Part shown: positions 10,711 to 21,609 of the stretch, in pieces
Layout: each line of letters starts with the position of its first letter
How positions within the stretch are numbered: the stretch's first letter is position 1
Assembly: GCA_020796225.1 (NCBI GenBank)
Contig: CM036759.1
Coordinates: forward strand, 68,969,512-69,033,511
Reading direction: 5' to 3'
Length of the DNA stretch: 64,000 bases
Source of the DNA: Arion vulgaris
Taxonomy: Eukaryota; Mollusca; Gastropoda; Stylommatophora; Arionidae
The notes under the pieces: model-generated
The model's input: the letters and a program-made list of their open reading frames with translations, nothing else
Told to the model about the DNA's origin: nothing
Databases searched by the model: none
Position numbers and translations under genes: made by a program

Positions 10711-10928
10711 TATTATTACTGTTAGGTTTATCTTGGCATCTTCTTGGAAGAAAAGAAATAAAATTATTACTGTTAGGTTTATCTAGGCATCTTCTTGCAA
10801 GAAAAGAAATAAAATTATTACTGTTAGGTTTATCTTGGCATCTTCTTGCAAGAAAAGAAATAAAATTATTACTGTTAGGTTTATCTAGGCATCTTCTTGG
10901 AAGAAAAGAAATAAAATTATTACAAAAT
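10711..10928. repeat. 51-bp tandem repeat, 4 copies
   Basis: 'attattactgttaggtttat' + 'cttggcatcttcttg' + 'aagaaataaa'. A single diverged unit follows the homologous LINE tail at 13450-13490, so the seed unit was part of the repeat family. Confidence 0.88.
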
Positions 10929-10934
10929 ATTGTT

Positions 10935-11090
10935 GCCATCTTCTACATTACATTGTGAACCCTCAACGGTGCTACGGTGCTCGTGCATTGCCGCTGAAAT
11001 CTTCATTTGTAAGAAAGAGATCGGAGTACACAAGGTTACTCAGCGAAGTGCAATGATGATGGTCCTATGAATCAATTAATCTATCAGTCT
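10935..11090 (+). mobile_element. SINE-A, 3' half
   Basis: 'ggtgctacggtgctcgtgca', 'aagaaagagatcgga', 'gtgcaatgatgatggtcc' and an AATCAATTAATC end. Confidence 0.7.
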
Positions 11091-11099
11091 GCTATTGCT

Positions 11100-11345
11100 T
11101 TCTTCCCTAACTGTCACAATACTGGCCTATGAATATAGCCTCTATTACAGAGATCATCTGTCTACCATCGTGAATTATCAGACCATAACAATTGACACTC
11201 TCTCGGCTGCTTCCCACCTCATCCACCACCTGCTCCCATGACTTCACGCTACCCTTCCTGAGGGGCAATACTGCTATTTCAACTTGCACATTAGTGCCCT
11301 GTAGAATAACAGAAGGAATGGGACGCCTTATATTTCACTTGATAG
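11100..11345 (-). mobile_element. LINE coding fragment
   Basis: The minus strand reads VEIAVLPLRKGSVKSWEQVV and NCYGLIIHDGRQMISVIEA. The latter is homologous to the segment amplified at 13497-14045. Which LINE domain it belongs to is unclear. Confidence 0.5.
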
Positions 11346-11999
11346 ATATTGACCTTCACCACGTTACTTTCCATAATTTACTGTAACGATATATTTGTTT
11401 ACTATATACAATTCCGTGTTTACAAATATTATTTCTACGATTAATTCTACATGATAAAATTACACCTTCAAATAGTTCCTATAATTTCCTTTCATAATCT
11501 TTGTTTCACTCCAGGATACAAACGTAAATTGTAGAACTTTGTCCTCAGTCAAACGCCAGTGCAGCTTTTATGTTTGTTTTCAATTATTTTCTTTGCAAGG
11601 ATAACACATTTATGTCCGTAACAGAACAAACATATGATATATCTAAGAAAGATATCAGACCAGCAGGATGTTCTAACAGCAGGACGTGACGTATAGACAG
11701 AGACATATGTCAACATAAGATCAATAATTTAGTTTTCTTAGCTGGGCTTGTTTACACAGTCCTGGATTAATTGGCCAGATTTTACTACATTTTCATGCTA
11801 ACATGTATATTTTCATTCAGTTTTTCGCAATTTTTTGTTATATCCAGTTTGATGTTCAGTGATAGTTCTTTCATTCTCGACGGGGTCACACAGTGTAGTG
11901 AGGGATCAGTTGTACAAGAGAAGATCAATAGCGCGTACTACAGTTAAACATTACCTTTGATGACCTTTATATAAACAGTTCAATGTAGATTATAAATAT
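11346..11999. other. No recognisable feature
   Basis: AT-rich sequence; nothing supported. Confidence 0.5.
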
Positions 12000-12190
12000 T
12001 TTTTTGAACAGCTTCTTGCTTCTTCTTCCCCTTTCAACTCCCAACGGAGCACAGGTCTTCAACAAACTCCTTCCAGTCCTTCCTTTCTCTTACCATCCCT
12101 TCCAAGTCTTGCCTATCTTTTTAATATCAGTCTCCAGTTCTCTTCTCCTGGTATTACTAGGCCTTCCCGTACTCCTCTTTCCCTGCGGGT
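12000..12190 (-). mobile_element. LINE-T C-terminal tail
   Basis: The minus strand reads NPQGKRSTGRPSNTRRRELE then GWKEFVEDLCSVGS, a GRP-x-W-type LINE tail. Confidence 0.5.
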
Positions 12191-12284
12191 TGTAAAAAAA
12201 TGCTTGTCTTGCAATACTTCTGGTTGGTCGTCTCAATGTGTGTCCTATCATCGTCAGTGTCTCTTCCTTAGTTCTTTTACTATT

Positions 12285-13010
12285 GGTATCTGCTTAGTAA
12301 GGAAAGATAGACTACGAAACGAGGACCACAGAAGCAGAATGGGCATAACTTCATGCACCGAATACATTGAAAGACAATTGGTAAAGTCGAATCAGGGATG
12401 GTGAGACGAAACTGGGTGGAGGTACTAGTACAGGCAGTGATCTGAGAAATCACCTTCATTTTTGGTCCCTGGGTACGCAGGAGTTAGGGGTAATGAACGA
12501 GCTGATAGATTGGCTGACTTGGATACAATATCAGAAGGAGCTGCCATGTATCGAAATGACATTCTTCATGCACTGAGAGAGTCTTTCCGAACAGAGGAGT
12601 TTCAGGGCTGTGAATCCCACTCGCTGACCCGATTGAAAGAGATGGGTATCAATATTGGTGCAGCCCGAAAAGAACGGCATACTAAATATGCAAAGAGATT
12701 GATTAATCAACATCGAACTGGCATGTTGGGTCGCTGGACTCTGCTGGATTTGCTGAGGCGGAGATCGGAGCACCTATGGACATGTCCGAAGTGCTATGAT
12801 GATAGTCCTCATATAACTGATAACATTGAAAGACAACAAATGCAGTAGTTCGGACATTTAATAAGAATGAAATACAATCAACCACCAATAACAGCTCACA
12901 ATAAAAAGAGATCAGGTAGTAGAGACAAGGGAAGACCAAGAAAAAGATGGATCGACAGTATCAAGACCACACTAAATAAACTCGAGAACAAACACAATAA
13001 GGGCCACTCA
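12285..13010 (+). mobile_element. LINE-T tail, interrupted by an RH1 insertion
   Basis: The left part (RKDRLRNEDHRSRMGITSC, TEYIERQ) and the right part (NIERQQMQ, FGHLIRM, DKGRPRKRWIDSIKTTLNK) join into one LINE-T C-terminal region once 12378-12824 is removed. The 12-base sequence attgaaagacaa occurs at both junctions. Confidence 0.8.
12378..12824 (+). mobile_element. RH1 LINE 3' end with target-site duplication
   Basis: Encodes the end of an RNase H domain (PGYAGVRGNERADRLADL) and the family-specific tail MLGRWTLLDLLRRRSEHLW then CPKCYDDSPHITDN. It is flanked by attgaaagacaa at 12366-12377 and 12825-12836. This is a 5'-truncated, target-primed insertion of 447 bp into a LINE-T copy. The 3' end is catataactgataac, with no poly(A). 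Confidence 0.88.
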
Positions 13011-13264
13011 TCTGGCTCTAAAACACAAATTAAAGCTCCTATCCCTACGCTTAACGGCAAGAGTGGGCAACAAAGTTACGTCATCTACCTGGGGAAAGAT
13101 AATAGATCTGCTTTGTTTTTTCTGAATTCATCGGTAACAGAAATTAGGAGGGACTGTTGGGGTGGCAACGTTCTGCTCAAGACAATCTATTTGATAATGA
13201 TGACCAACCTAGTAAGGATTCAATTAGATTCATCATCATCATCATCAAATAGCTTGTCCGGAGC
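13011..13264. other. No recognisable feature
   Basis: Includes a short (ATC)n run at 13230-13246. No gene signal. Confidence 0.45.
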
Positions 13265-13490
13265 AGAACTTCTCCACCTCAACAGTCCTGAATTTCTCTC
13301 TCTCTCATATGCCAGCTGTCCCGCCTGTTGCCGTCATGCTCAAATCAACAGTTACATCTTAAATCCATCTTCTCGGTGGTCTTCCTCTTCTCTTCTTTTT
13401 ATGGATGCCTCCTTCCATGATGGTCTTCAATCGTTCATGTCTCTTTATATATATTATTGCTAGGATTATCTAAGCATTTTCTTGGAAGGT
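13265..13490 (-). mobile_element. LINE-T C-terminal tail
   Basis: Homologous to 10490-10705; 'gccagctgtcccgcc' and 'tcggtggtcttcctcttc' are shared. It is followed by one unit of the text that is amplified at 10711. Confidence 0.6.
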
Positions 13491-13496
13491 AGTCTG

Positions 13497-14045
13497 CCAT
13501 AGCTTTCCTTCCTGGCAGTGATCATACTGGTCCATGACTGTAGCCATTGTTTCTATCACAGAGATCCTCTGTCTACCTTCCTGGCAGTGATCATACTGGT
13601 CCATGAATGTAACCATTGTTTCTATCACAGAGATCTCTGTCTACCTTCCTGGCAGTGATCATACTGGTCCATGACTGTAGCCATTGTTTCTATCACAGAG
13701 ATTCTCTGTCTACCTTCCTGGAGTGATCATACTGGTCCATGACTGTAGCCATTGTTCTATCACAGAGATCTCTGTCTCCTTCCTGGCAGTGATTATCTGG
13801 TCCATGACTGTAGCCATTGTTTCTATCATCAGAGATCCATCTGTCTACCTTCCTTGCAGTGATCATCTGGTCCATGACTGTACCTTTTGTTTCTATCACA
13901 AGATCCTCTGTCTACCTTCTGGCAGTGATCATACAGTTCTTTGACTTAGCCATTGTTTCTATCACAGAGATCCTCTGTCTACCTTCCTGGCAGTGATCAT
14001 ACTGGTCCATGACTGTAGCCATTGTTTCTATCACAGAGATTTGTC
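13497..14045 (-). repeat. 69-bp tandem repeat from LINE coding sequence, about 8 copies
   Basis: The unit runs from 'accttcctggcagtgatcat' through 'tgtagccattgtttctatca' to 'gatcctctgtct'. On the minus strand it encodes about 23 residues, RISVIETMATVMDQYDHCQ plus EGR. Several copies have lost 1-2 bases, so the frame is not maintained. Confidence 0.9.
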
Positions 14046-14335
14046 TTTCGTCGTGAATTTTGAGACCATAACTATTGACGCTTTGTCAGATGTCATGTTC
14101 AAACCATCAGTTACATCCTGAATCCATCTTCTTTGTGGTCTTCCTCTTCTCTTTGTCGGTATGCTTCCTTCCATGATGGTCTTTTCCATCCCTTCATGTC
14201 TTTTTATATGTCCAAAAAAACTTCAACTGTCTCTTTCTTATTTGTATCATCATCCAGTTTTCTTTGATTTTGAGTTCTTTCTGGATAGATCTATTTGTTC
14301 TCTTCTCTGTCCATGATATACAGAGGACTCTTCTG
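14046..14335 (-). mobile_element. LINE-T fragment
   Basis: The minus strand continues the amplified segment with IVMVSKFTTK and has (K)RRGRPQRRWIQDVTDGLNM upstream, plus a further LINE-like stretch to 14335. Confidence 0.6.
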
Positions 14336-14589
14336 TAACACTTATATTCAAAAGCACTTATATGTTTTTTTTTCCACTGCCTTGCTAAATGTCCGCAGTC
14401 AGATTACTATCGTTTATCCATATGTGGATGATGGAATTGGTTGTCCACTCTTGCGTTTAAGTGGGTGGGAGCTTTCATTTGAGTTCCAGGGCCAGATGAG
14501 TCGCTTTTGTTGTGTTATGTCTGTACTTGTTTAGTGTGATCTTGATATTGTCTATCCATCTTTTTCTTGGCCTTCCCTTGGTTCTAATA
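14336..14589. other. No recognisable feature
   Basis: Probably more LINE debris, but no motif is clear. Confidence 0.4.
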
Positions 14590-14800
14590 CCTGCCAGATT
14601 ACACACTGGCAATAAAACCTTCCACGGCAGAACATCGACGTGAAAGACGAGAGGAAGACCAAGGAAAAGATGGATTGCTAAATTTATGTCAATAGATGCA
14701 GATACCCATCACTCAAGTCACACGAGAAGCGCAGGCACAGACGATCACGACGCTGAGCTACAACCCGGTAGCGTTATGAAGAGAAAAGAAAAAGTTATTG
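14590..14800 (+). mobile_element. LINE-T 3' tail
   Basis: RGRPRKRWIAKFMSIDADTH, then 'gagctacaacccggtagcg', the same 3' terminal text as in 5595-5800 and 44150-44215. Confidence 0.65.
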
Positions 14801-15329
14801 GGACAATAAAATTAATATTGTCACATACGTGATTCCATTTGACATTTATTATAATTCCAACTGTCACGCCAGTCACTCTAATGTGGGCACGGACATCGCC
14901 CCTGCATCATTAGTAAATTTGACTTGCTTGTCCGCCCTTATCTTGATACGATATCGTTAGTTTATCAAATAGATGTCTTCATTTCTGTCCTTATTTTCGT
15001 TATGGAAATAAACGCGTCTCCTGATTTCTAGAACACAAAACGTGCATTGTTCATTTGAGAATCATCTTCATCACACATGTCCATAATTTCTCCGTTTTCC
15101 TCCCGTACATGTATTTCAGTGTTGTTAGACTAACAACTTTCGTTCTGTGTTGATTGATGTATCTACTGGAGTTTCATGGTTTTCCCGTCTTGCCGTACCT
15201 ATCGGTATGCATAACTTGCGCAACCAAGCAACCGAGATAAAGCATACCCTTTATCTTCTTCATTGAAATCTTCAGAGCGTATGTTTTCTCTTAGGGCAGT
15301 GATTGCTCGTGTGTTGTCTGGTTCCACAA
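14801..15329. other. No recognisable feature
   Basis: AT-rich; no coding or repeat signal found. Confidence 0.5.
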
Positions 15330-15505
15330 ATGAAGCAAAGAATAGTACCACTGCGATCTACAAGGGGTGACTGAAGTAGGGGCTAGGAAGCTACTCTAGC
15401 AACTAAAATGCATCACAGAAATCGTATGTGCTGGCCTACTTGCAAAACTGGCACAACGTACAATCGCTCTCAGATCACATACAAATCACACAGAGTGGTT
15501 AACAA
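15330..15505 (+). mobile_element. SINE-C, core partly deleted
   Basis: 'aagcaaagaatagtaccact', 'gactgaagtaggggctag', 'cagaaatcgtatgtgctggc' and 'gatcacatacaaatcacaca'. The shared core is reduced to 'acaaggggtgactgaag'. Confidence 0.7.
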
Positions 15506-16249
15506 GATGTCGCATATGTCCATAGAAGACACATTAACTATCGCAGCATTGCTCTTTAACCCCAGAATGACTTGGGACGTAATTTGCAAATGCGGTTTTT
15601 TTAATAGAAAGCTTTGCAAAATACGTTGTAACATCGAAATTATCAAAACTCCTGATTAAATAATAGAGAGCATGGGCGTATAATATATGTATGTATATAT
15701 AAATACATGAAAGAGCTTTATAAATTAACAAATCATCATACACGGAGAAACCAGTGTGGTATATGTCTTATCGCAATGTTCAATGTGTGCATAATTTCTT
15801 GATTATCTTGTTTCTAATTCGTGACGAACGTTAATACAATATTTAAGCAACGCAACATTTCCAAATTGTTGCATTATCTATAAAAAAAAAAAACAATATG
15901 TTGTCATGCAGTTTCTAGTTTTTGTCTGTCACGGGATTTCGATCAAACATAATTTCAGGAGATGTATTTTTATATTCAAAGAAAATAATGATTTCTTCAA
16001 CGACATGAACTATCTTTGACAATAGCATTTATATTTTTTTTTTTTTACACCTGTCGAATTGTATGCCTCACAGCGTCAGGTCAGGAAGAGATTTCTAAAA
16101 CGGGCCTAGTATGCGCTTCGTAGATAGTCTCTTTCGTCGATTTATATTTGATTATTATAATAGAATTATTACACGCTGTACGAGCGGAATTGGGGAATAT
16201 AATGAGCCGAGTAATCAGTGAGCTATGGGAACCATCATTATGTATTATC
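15506..16249. other. No recognisable feature
   Basis: AT-rich, with a short A-tract and T-tract. Nothing assignable. Confidence 0.5.
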
Positions 16250-16512
16250 ATCCTATAGCTCGCCAGAGTGGTTACCGGGGACAAATTTGGGGTGTAAAAA
16301 CTACAACCACTGTAACCTGCCACGCATGTCGTAAGAGGCGACTAAGGAGATTTGGCTGAAATCGGATGCATGTGTCCTAAACGTGTAGAAGTCTATGCGT
16401 TTAGGGGCCTACCAAACCAATGTGCAACGTATACACGTTCTTGGCAAAGATCAAACATATCACAAAGAGTGACTAAAATTGATCGTAAAGAGCGAATGCA
16501 AAGAAGAAGAAG
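16250..16512 (+). mobile_element. SINE-B
   Basis: 'gagtggttaccggg', the core 'gcatgtcgtaagaggcgact', 'gaaatcggatgcatgtgtcc', 'aacgtgtagaagtctatgcg' and a 3' (AAG)n. The tRNA head visible in the 40385 copy is not clear here. Confidence 0.75.
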
Positions 16513-16720
16513 ATCCTATAACTTTACACGTTGTACAAGTACAGCTGGATGCTTGAGAAGCAGACAGGGAGTGTTTTTAACCAGCGAGCCACAGGAACCA
16601 TTAGTATGCATATCCTTTGATATCTGTTGGGGAGACTGAGCACCTTGCGTCTGCCCGGAGAGCTGTGACATCATTTCAAAACCAATCTTATAGCTTGTTA
16701 TACGCAGAACGTTATCACTC
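16513..16720 (+). mobile_element. RH2 LINE C-terminal fragment
   Basis: FTRCTSTAGCLRSRQGVFLT and LVCISFDICWGD match the minus-strand copy at 22488-22870 (TRCTSSALGFLRAERGVCLT; VCILFEIYWG). Confidence 0.7.
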
Positions 16721-16992
16721 TAACAGTCCATCAGAATTTCTTTATCTCACATCGGTATATGCCCCACATCTGCAGTCGTTATGCTTAAATAATCAGTTGT
16801 ATCAGGAATCCATATTCTGAGTGGTCTTTCCACCAGAATGTCTTTTTCCATATTGGTCTTCATGTTGCTCCAAAATACTTTAATTTTCTCATTCTTATTT
16901 GTAGCATCAGCCAGTTTTCGGTGAGTTCTCTCTGGATTTACATTTGTCCTCTTCTCTGCAAATGATATGCGGAGGACTCTTCTCTACCTCTT
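16721..16992 (-). mobile_element. LINE-T C-terminal tail
   Basis: Homologous to 10490-10705 and 14046-14335 ('ctgcagtcgttatgct', 'ctgagtggtc', 'gaggactcttct'). Confidence 0.55.
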
Positions 16993-17920
16993 TCTAGATT
17001 GTGTCGCCCCTGGCGCTTAGGAAAGCAATAAATGCACCCCATTCTTGGCCATCGTCTGATTTGTGTTCCAGCTGTGATTCATTACTTTCAGTTTTTGTTC
17101 TACTCCATGTCGCTTTGGGTCTTCCATGTTTTTGAATACCCACTGATGTCCATCTCTGTGCAGTTTTCTTGACACAGTTAGTCTCTATGCGTATCACATG
17201 TCCGATCCATTTCCAGCTTCTCTTTTGGAATAATGGAGCTCACATTCTCTTGTTGACAACTGTGTAAGCAGTTCTTGTTGACAACTGTGTAAGCAGTTCT
17301 TGTTGACAACTGTGTAAGCAGTTCTTGTTGACAACTGTGTAAGCAGTTCTTGTTGACACTTGTTTTTTACACGTGACATTCTTGTTGACACTGTGTAGAG
17401 CAATTCTTTTGTTGACACTGTGTAGCAATTCTTGTTGACATTGTAGCAATTCTTGGTTAGAGATAGTATTTGGCTAGAAAATGAATAAGATATTTCACAG
17501 ACAAGTTGTGTGGAAGGTGAAGAGTTTGGACATATCTTGTTCTGTCATTCTCCAACATTCTGATTTGTATAGTGAAGTTGATAGCACACAGCTGCAGTAT
17601 ATATACTAATCTTGGTTCGGATACGCTGTATTGGAATGATTTCCAGACCGTCTGAAGGATCATGAATATACTGTATGACTTACTCAGTCTGCTTTTAGTG
17701 TTCCACCCAGCTCTTCCTTCATGGCTGATAACACTTCCAAGATATGTGAAAGCAGGTGTATATGGACGGATTTTATCTTCTAGTTTGATTGGTGCTGGGA
17801 TGACGATGTTCAGAGTTATTATCTCTGTGAAGCGACCTGACATGGTTATAAATGGCGCACAGTGTAGACATACTTTTAGGCGGAGATCATAAAGCTCAAA
17901 TATACTGGAGAAAAAATGAT
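16993..17920 (-). mobile_element. LINE-T fragment carrying an internal minisatellite
   Basis: The minus strand reads, in order, TYLGSVISHEGRAGWNTKSR (RT thumb), TVWKSFQYSVSEPRLVYILQ, the tandem array, KREAGNGSDMIRIETNCVKK, TAQRWTSVGIQKHGRPKATW and EWGAFIAFLSARGD. It is a single LINE 3' part split by expansion of its own coding text. Confidence 0.78.
17246..17456 (-). repeat. 25-bp tandem repeat inside LINE-T, about 8 partial or complete copies
   Basis: Unit ttgacaactgtgtaagcagt plus tcttg. It encodes variants of NKNCLHSCQQELLTQLST, and the CQQEL text is what an uninterrupted LINE-T would have here. Copies are clean on the 16993 side and decayed on the other. Confidence 0.85.
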
Positions 17921-18039
17921 TGCTAGAGAGCAATGAATACATGAAGGTTGGGAAAGTGTGGGGGAATGACTGTCAGCGACACAGACTCAAAACATTTCCC
18001 GTAGGCCGAAAATTCGGAAGCCCTGTCCTGCACGTGTAT

Positions 18040-18150
18040 GGTACTATACACATGTGGGAGCCTAAGAACCGGGAGGGGGCGCAACGTATAGTCATTCTTG
18101 GCAAAGATCAATTATACATCAAAATAAGAATGATTAAGTTGGTCGGTTTT
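18040..18150 (+). mobile_element. SINE-B 3' fragment
   Basis: 'gcgcaacgtatagtc', 'ttcttggcaaagatcaa' and 'agaatgattaa..ttggtcg' match SINE-B tails. Neighbouring 17921-18039 is unassigned. Confidence 0.45.
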
Positions 18151-18154
18151 TGTG

Positions 18155-18400
18155 TGGTTTTTTCGATCCAGAAGCACTTGAGCTTTCAACTCTTCGGCTC
18201 GGTGCCATGGACATCGTAACCATTCGGTTCGGTGCCCCGAACACCGTAAATCTAGACAACCTGTGGCTTTCCTGCCAGCTCGCGGAATTGAACCGCACTC
18301 ATAGGGGGTTGATCACCCGTCGTCCAACGCGCTACAAACACGCTGGACAGGCGGGCTCAAATTGGTCGTTAAGAACGTTAGCCAAAAAGCCCCATTATTT
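18155..18400 (-). mobile_element. tRNA-derived SINE head
   Basis: The minus strand has a box-A-like tagcgcgttgg and a perfect box B ggttcaattcc about 30 bases later, then a non-tRNA body ('gagctggcaggaaagcc'). Anticodon-stem pairing is poor and there is no acceptor stem, so this is a SINE promoter rather than a tRNA gene. Confidence 0.5.
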
Positions 18401-18686
18401 ATGTTTTCTTCTGTTTGATATTCTTCAACACAAAATGTTTTGGGCCGACATGTTTGACTTGAAAACCAAATTCCTGTAGAACTGACAGGTCGACACTACA
18501 GATTAACTGATTACTATAACCAGGATTGACTCGATCGTTATATGGTTCGGCTACGTCATCCGGTAACAAACTTCTGCTACAAGATCCAACTAAGATAGGC
18601 TGGTTGAGGACTATGCCTCCACAGAGAGATCAACACATGATGGTAGTCGAGTATTTTTGGAGACTACGTAAGACTAGCACTGTATC
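18401..18686. other. No recognisable feature
   Basis: Nothing assignable before the satellite. Confidence 0.45.
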
Positions 18687-20812
18687 TCTATGTAACAAAG
18701 ACTCTATGTAACAACGATTTAACAAAGACACTATGTAACAAAGACACTATGTAACAACGATATAACAAAGACACTATGTAACAACGATATAACAAAGATA
18801 CTATGTAACAACGATATAACAAAGATACTATGTAACAACGATATAACAAAGATACTATGTAACAACGATATAACAAAGATACTATGTAACAACGATTTAA
18901 CAAAGATACTATGTAACAAAGATACTATGTAACAAAGACACTATGTAACAACGATTTAACAGACACTATGTAACAAAGATACTATGTAACAAAGACACTA
19001 TGTAACAACGATTTAACAGACACTATGTAACAAAGATACTATGTAACAAAGATACTATGTAACAAAGATACTATGTAACAACGATTTAACAGACACTATG
19101 TAACAAAGATACTATGTAACAAAGATACTATGTAACAACGATTTAACAGACACTATGTAACAAAGATACTATGTAACAACGATATAACAAAGACACTATG
19201 TAACAAAGACACTATGTAACAAAGACACTATGTAACAACGATATAACAAAGACACTATGTAACAACGATATAACAAAGATACTATGTAACAACGATATAA
19301 CAAAGATACTATGTAACAACGATATAACAAAGACACTATGTAACAACGATATAACAAAGATACTATGTAACAACGATTTAACAAAGATACTATGTAACAA
19401 AGATACTATGTAACAACGATATAACAAAGATACTATGTAACAAAGATACTATGTAACAACGATTTAACAAAGATACTATATAACAAAGACACTATGTAAC
19501 AACGATATAACAAAGACACTATGTAACAACGATATAACAAAGACACTATGTAACAAAGACACTATGTAACAAAGACACTATGTAACAACGATATAACAAA
19601 GACACTATGTAACAACGATATAACAAAGATGCTATGTAACAACGATATAACAAAGATACTATGTAACAACGATATAACAAAGATACTATGTAACAACGAT
19701 ATAACAAAGATACTATGTAACAACGATTTAACAAAGATACTATGTAACAAAGACACTATGTAACAACGATTTAACAGACACTATGTAACAAAGATACTAT
19801 GTAACAAAGACACTATGTAACAACGATTTAACAGACACTATGTAACAAAGATACTATGTAACAAAGATACTATGTAACAACGATTTAACAGACACTTGTA
19901 ACAAGATGCTAATGTAACAAAGATACTATGTAACAAAGATACTATGTAACAACGATTTAACAGACACTATGTAACAAAGATACTATGTAACAAAGATACT
20001 ATGTAACAAAGATACTATGTAACAACGATATAACAAAGACTCTTGTAACAAGACACTATGTAACAAAGATACTATGTAACAACGATTTAACAAAGACACG
20101 ATGTAACAAAGATACTATGTAACAACGATATAACAAAGACACTATGTAACAAAGATACTATGTAACAACGATATAACAAAGACACGATGTAACAAAGATA
20201 CTATGTAACAACGATATAACAAAGACACTATGTAACAACGATATAACAAAGACACGATGTAACAAAGATGACTTGTAACAACGATATAACAAAGACACTA
20301 TGTAACAAAGATACTATGTAACAACGATATAACAAAGACACGATGTAACAAAGATACTATGTAACAACGATATAACAAAGACACTATGTAACAACGATAT
20401 AACAAAGACTCTATGTAACAAAGACACTATGTAACAAAGACACTATGTAACAACGATATAACAAAGACACTATGTAACAAAGATACTATGTAACAACGAT
20501 ATAACAAAGACACGATGTAACAAAGATACTATGTAACAACGATATAACAAAGACACTATGTAACAAAGACACTATGTAACAACGATTTAACAAAGACACG
20601 ATGTAACAAAGATACTATGTAACAACGATATAACAAAGACACTATGTAACAACGATATAACAAAGACTCTATGTAACAAAGACACTATGTAACAAAGACA
20701 CTATGTAACAACGATATAACAAAGACACTATGTAACAAAGATACTATGTAACAACGATGTAACAAAGACTCTATGTAACAACGATATAACAAAGACACTA
20801 TGTAACAAAGAT
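18687..20812. repeat. Two-monomer satellite, 2.1 kb
   Basis: Built from a 16-bp monomer A (aacaaagayactatgt) and an 11-bp monomer B (aacaacgatwt), arranged as AB (27 bp) and extra A units in an irregular order. Higher-order blocks such as A-A-AB recur. Both strands contain short open frames (e.g. YRCYIVSL) that are pure repeat translation. Confidence 0.93.
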
Positions 20813-20869
20813 TTCCTGAATTTAGAGAATGTTACAGTATCTGTGTTTTGTGATTGTTAAACATTCTTC

Positions 20870-21095
20870 CGAACTTTACAAAGACTATTTTTATTTCTAT
20901 TAAATGTATTTATGTTGTCCTGCTCTTGATTGCACTCATCGTTTGCTTGTTCTCCACGTTATTTTTCTGAACTGTTTCAGATGCGCCTTTGCTTCTGCAA
21001 AACTTTGTGTTGTGTAGTGGTTTTGTTAGCTTCTTTCCAGCCCTTGCCAGTTTGTCAGTCGTTTCATTTCCTGGGATGCCTCAGTGAACTACTGT
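20870..21095 (-). mobile_element. RNase H-type LINE fragment, inverted
   Basis: Minus-strand translation around 21075-20960 has the pattern G-x-P-G-N-E-T-x-D-K-L-A of a LINE RNase H end, followed by HYTTQSFAEAKAH-like linker text, with stops. It lies head-to-head with the plus-strand zinc-knuckle tail at 21110. Confidence 0.55.
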
Positions 21096-21109
21096 AGAAC
21101 TAATTGAGA

Positions 21110-21390
21110 TTTTTTGAAATAACAGACCAGTCGTCAAACTTAGAACGGAACACTGCGGTCTCAGAGCACACCTCCACAGAATGTGTCTTAGTGACTCGGA
21201 TGCCTGACTCTGTGGAGCACCAAGGCACAACATGCAAAACTGCCTCAGTCTGAGCAGTGTGAGAATTGAAATCTGGCCAACAGAAACAACACTACAAAAC
21301 AAACTATGGGGGACCGGCGAAGACCTCAAGCGCATCACCATGTTTATGACACATACCGGATTAGTTGCATAGCAGAAGAAGTAGAGGCCA
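21110..21390 (+). mobile_element. LINE C-terminal zinc-knuckle tail
   Basis: LRTEHCGLRAHLHRMCLSDSD, then SSVRIEIWPTETTLQNKL and GTGEDLKRITMFMTHTGLVA. Nearly the same text is at 38246-38440, and a relative is at 9424-9720. Confidence 0.75.
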
Positions 21391-21429
21391 TTAATGACCT
21401 TGCAGATGTCGGTGAGTACGTGCGTACCT

Positions 21430-21535
21430 CAATGACCCGGAGTGCCATACCGGCAGGGTTAACCAAACCAACAAGTCAAAGGAGAGGAGTCAGACTAAAT
21501 CTGGTGTCCAGGTTGGGGGGTTGTACAATGTACTA
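21430..21535 (+). mobile_element. LINE 5'-region-like repeat
   Basis: 'aagtcaaaggagaggagtca' + 'gactaa..tggtgtccaggttg' is shared with 31050-31165. It resembles the untranslated leader of a LINE. Confidence 0.4.
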
Positions 21536-21609
21536 ATCATCCACTTATTTTTAAAATTACGTATTTACAGAAACCAAATATATAATAATTGTTTTATTTG
21601 CTTCACTAG

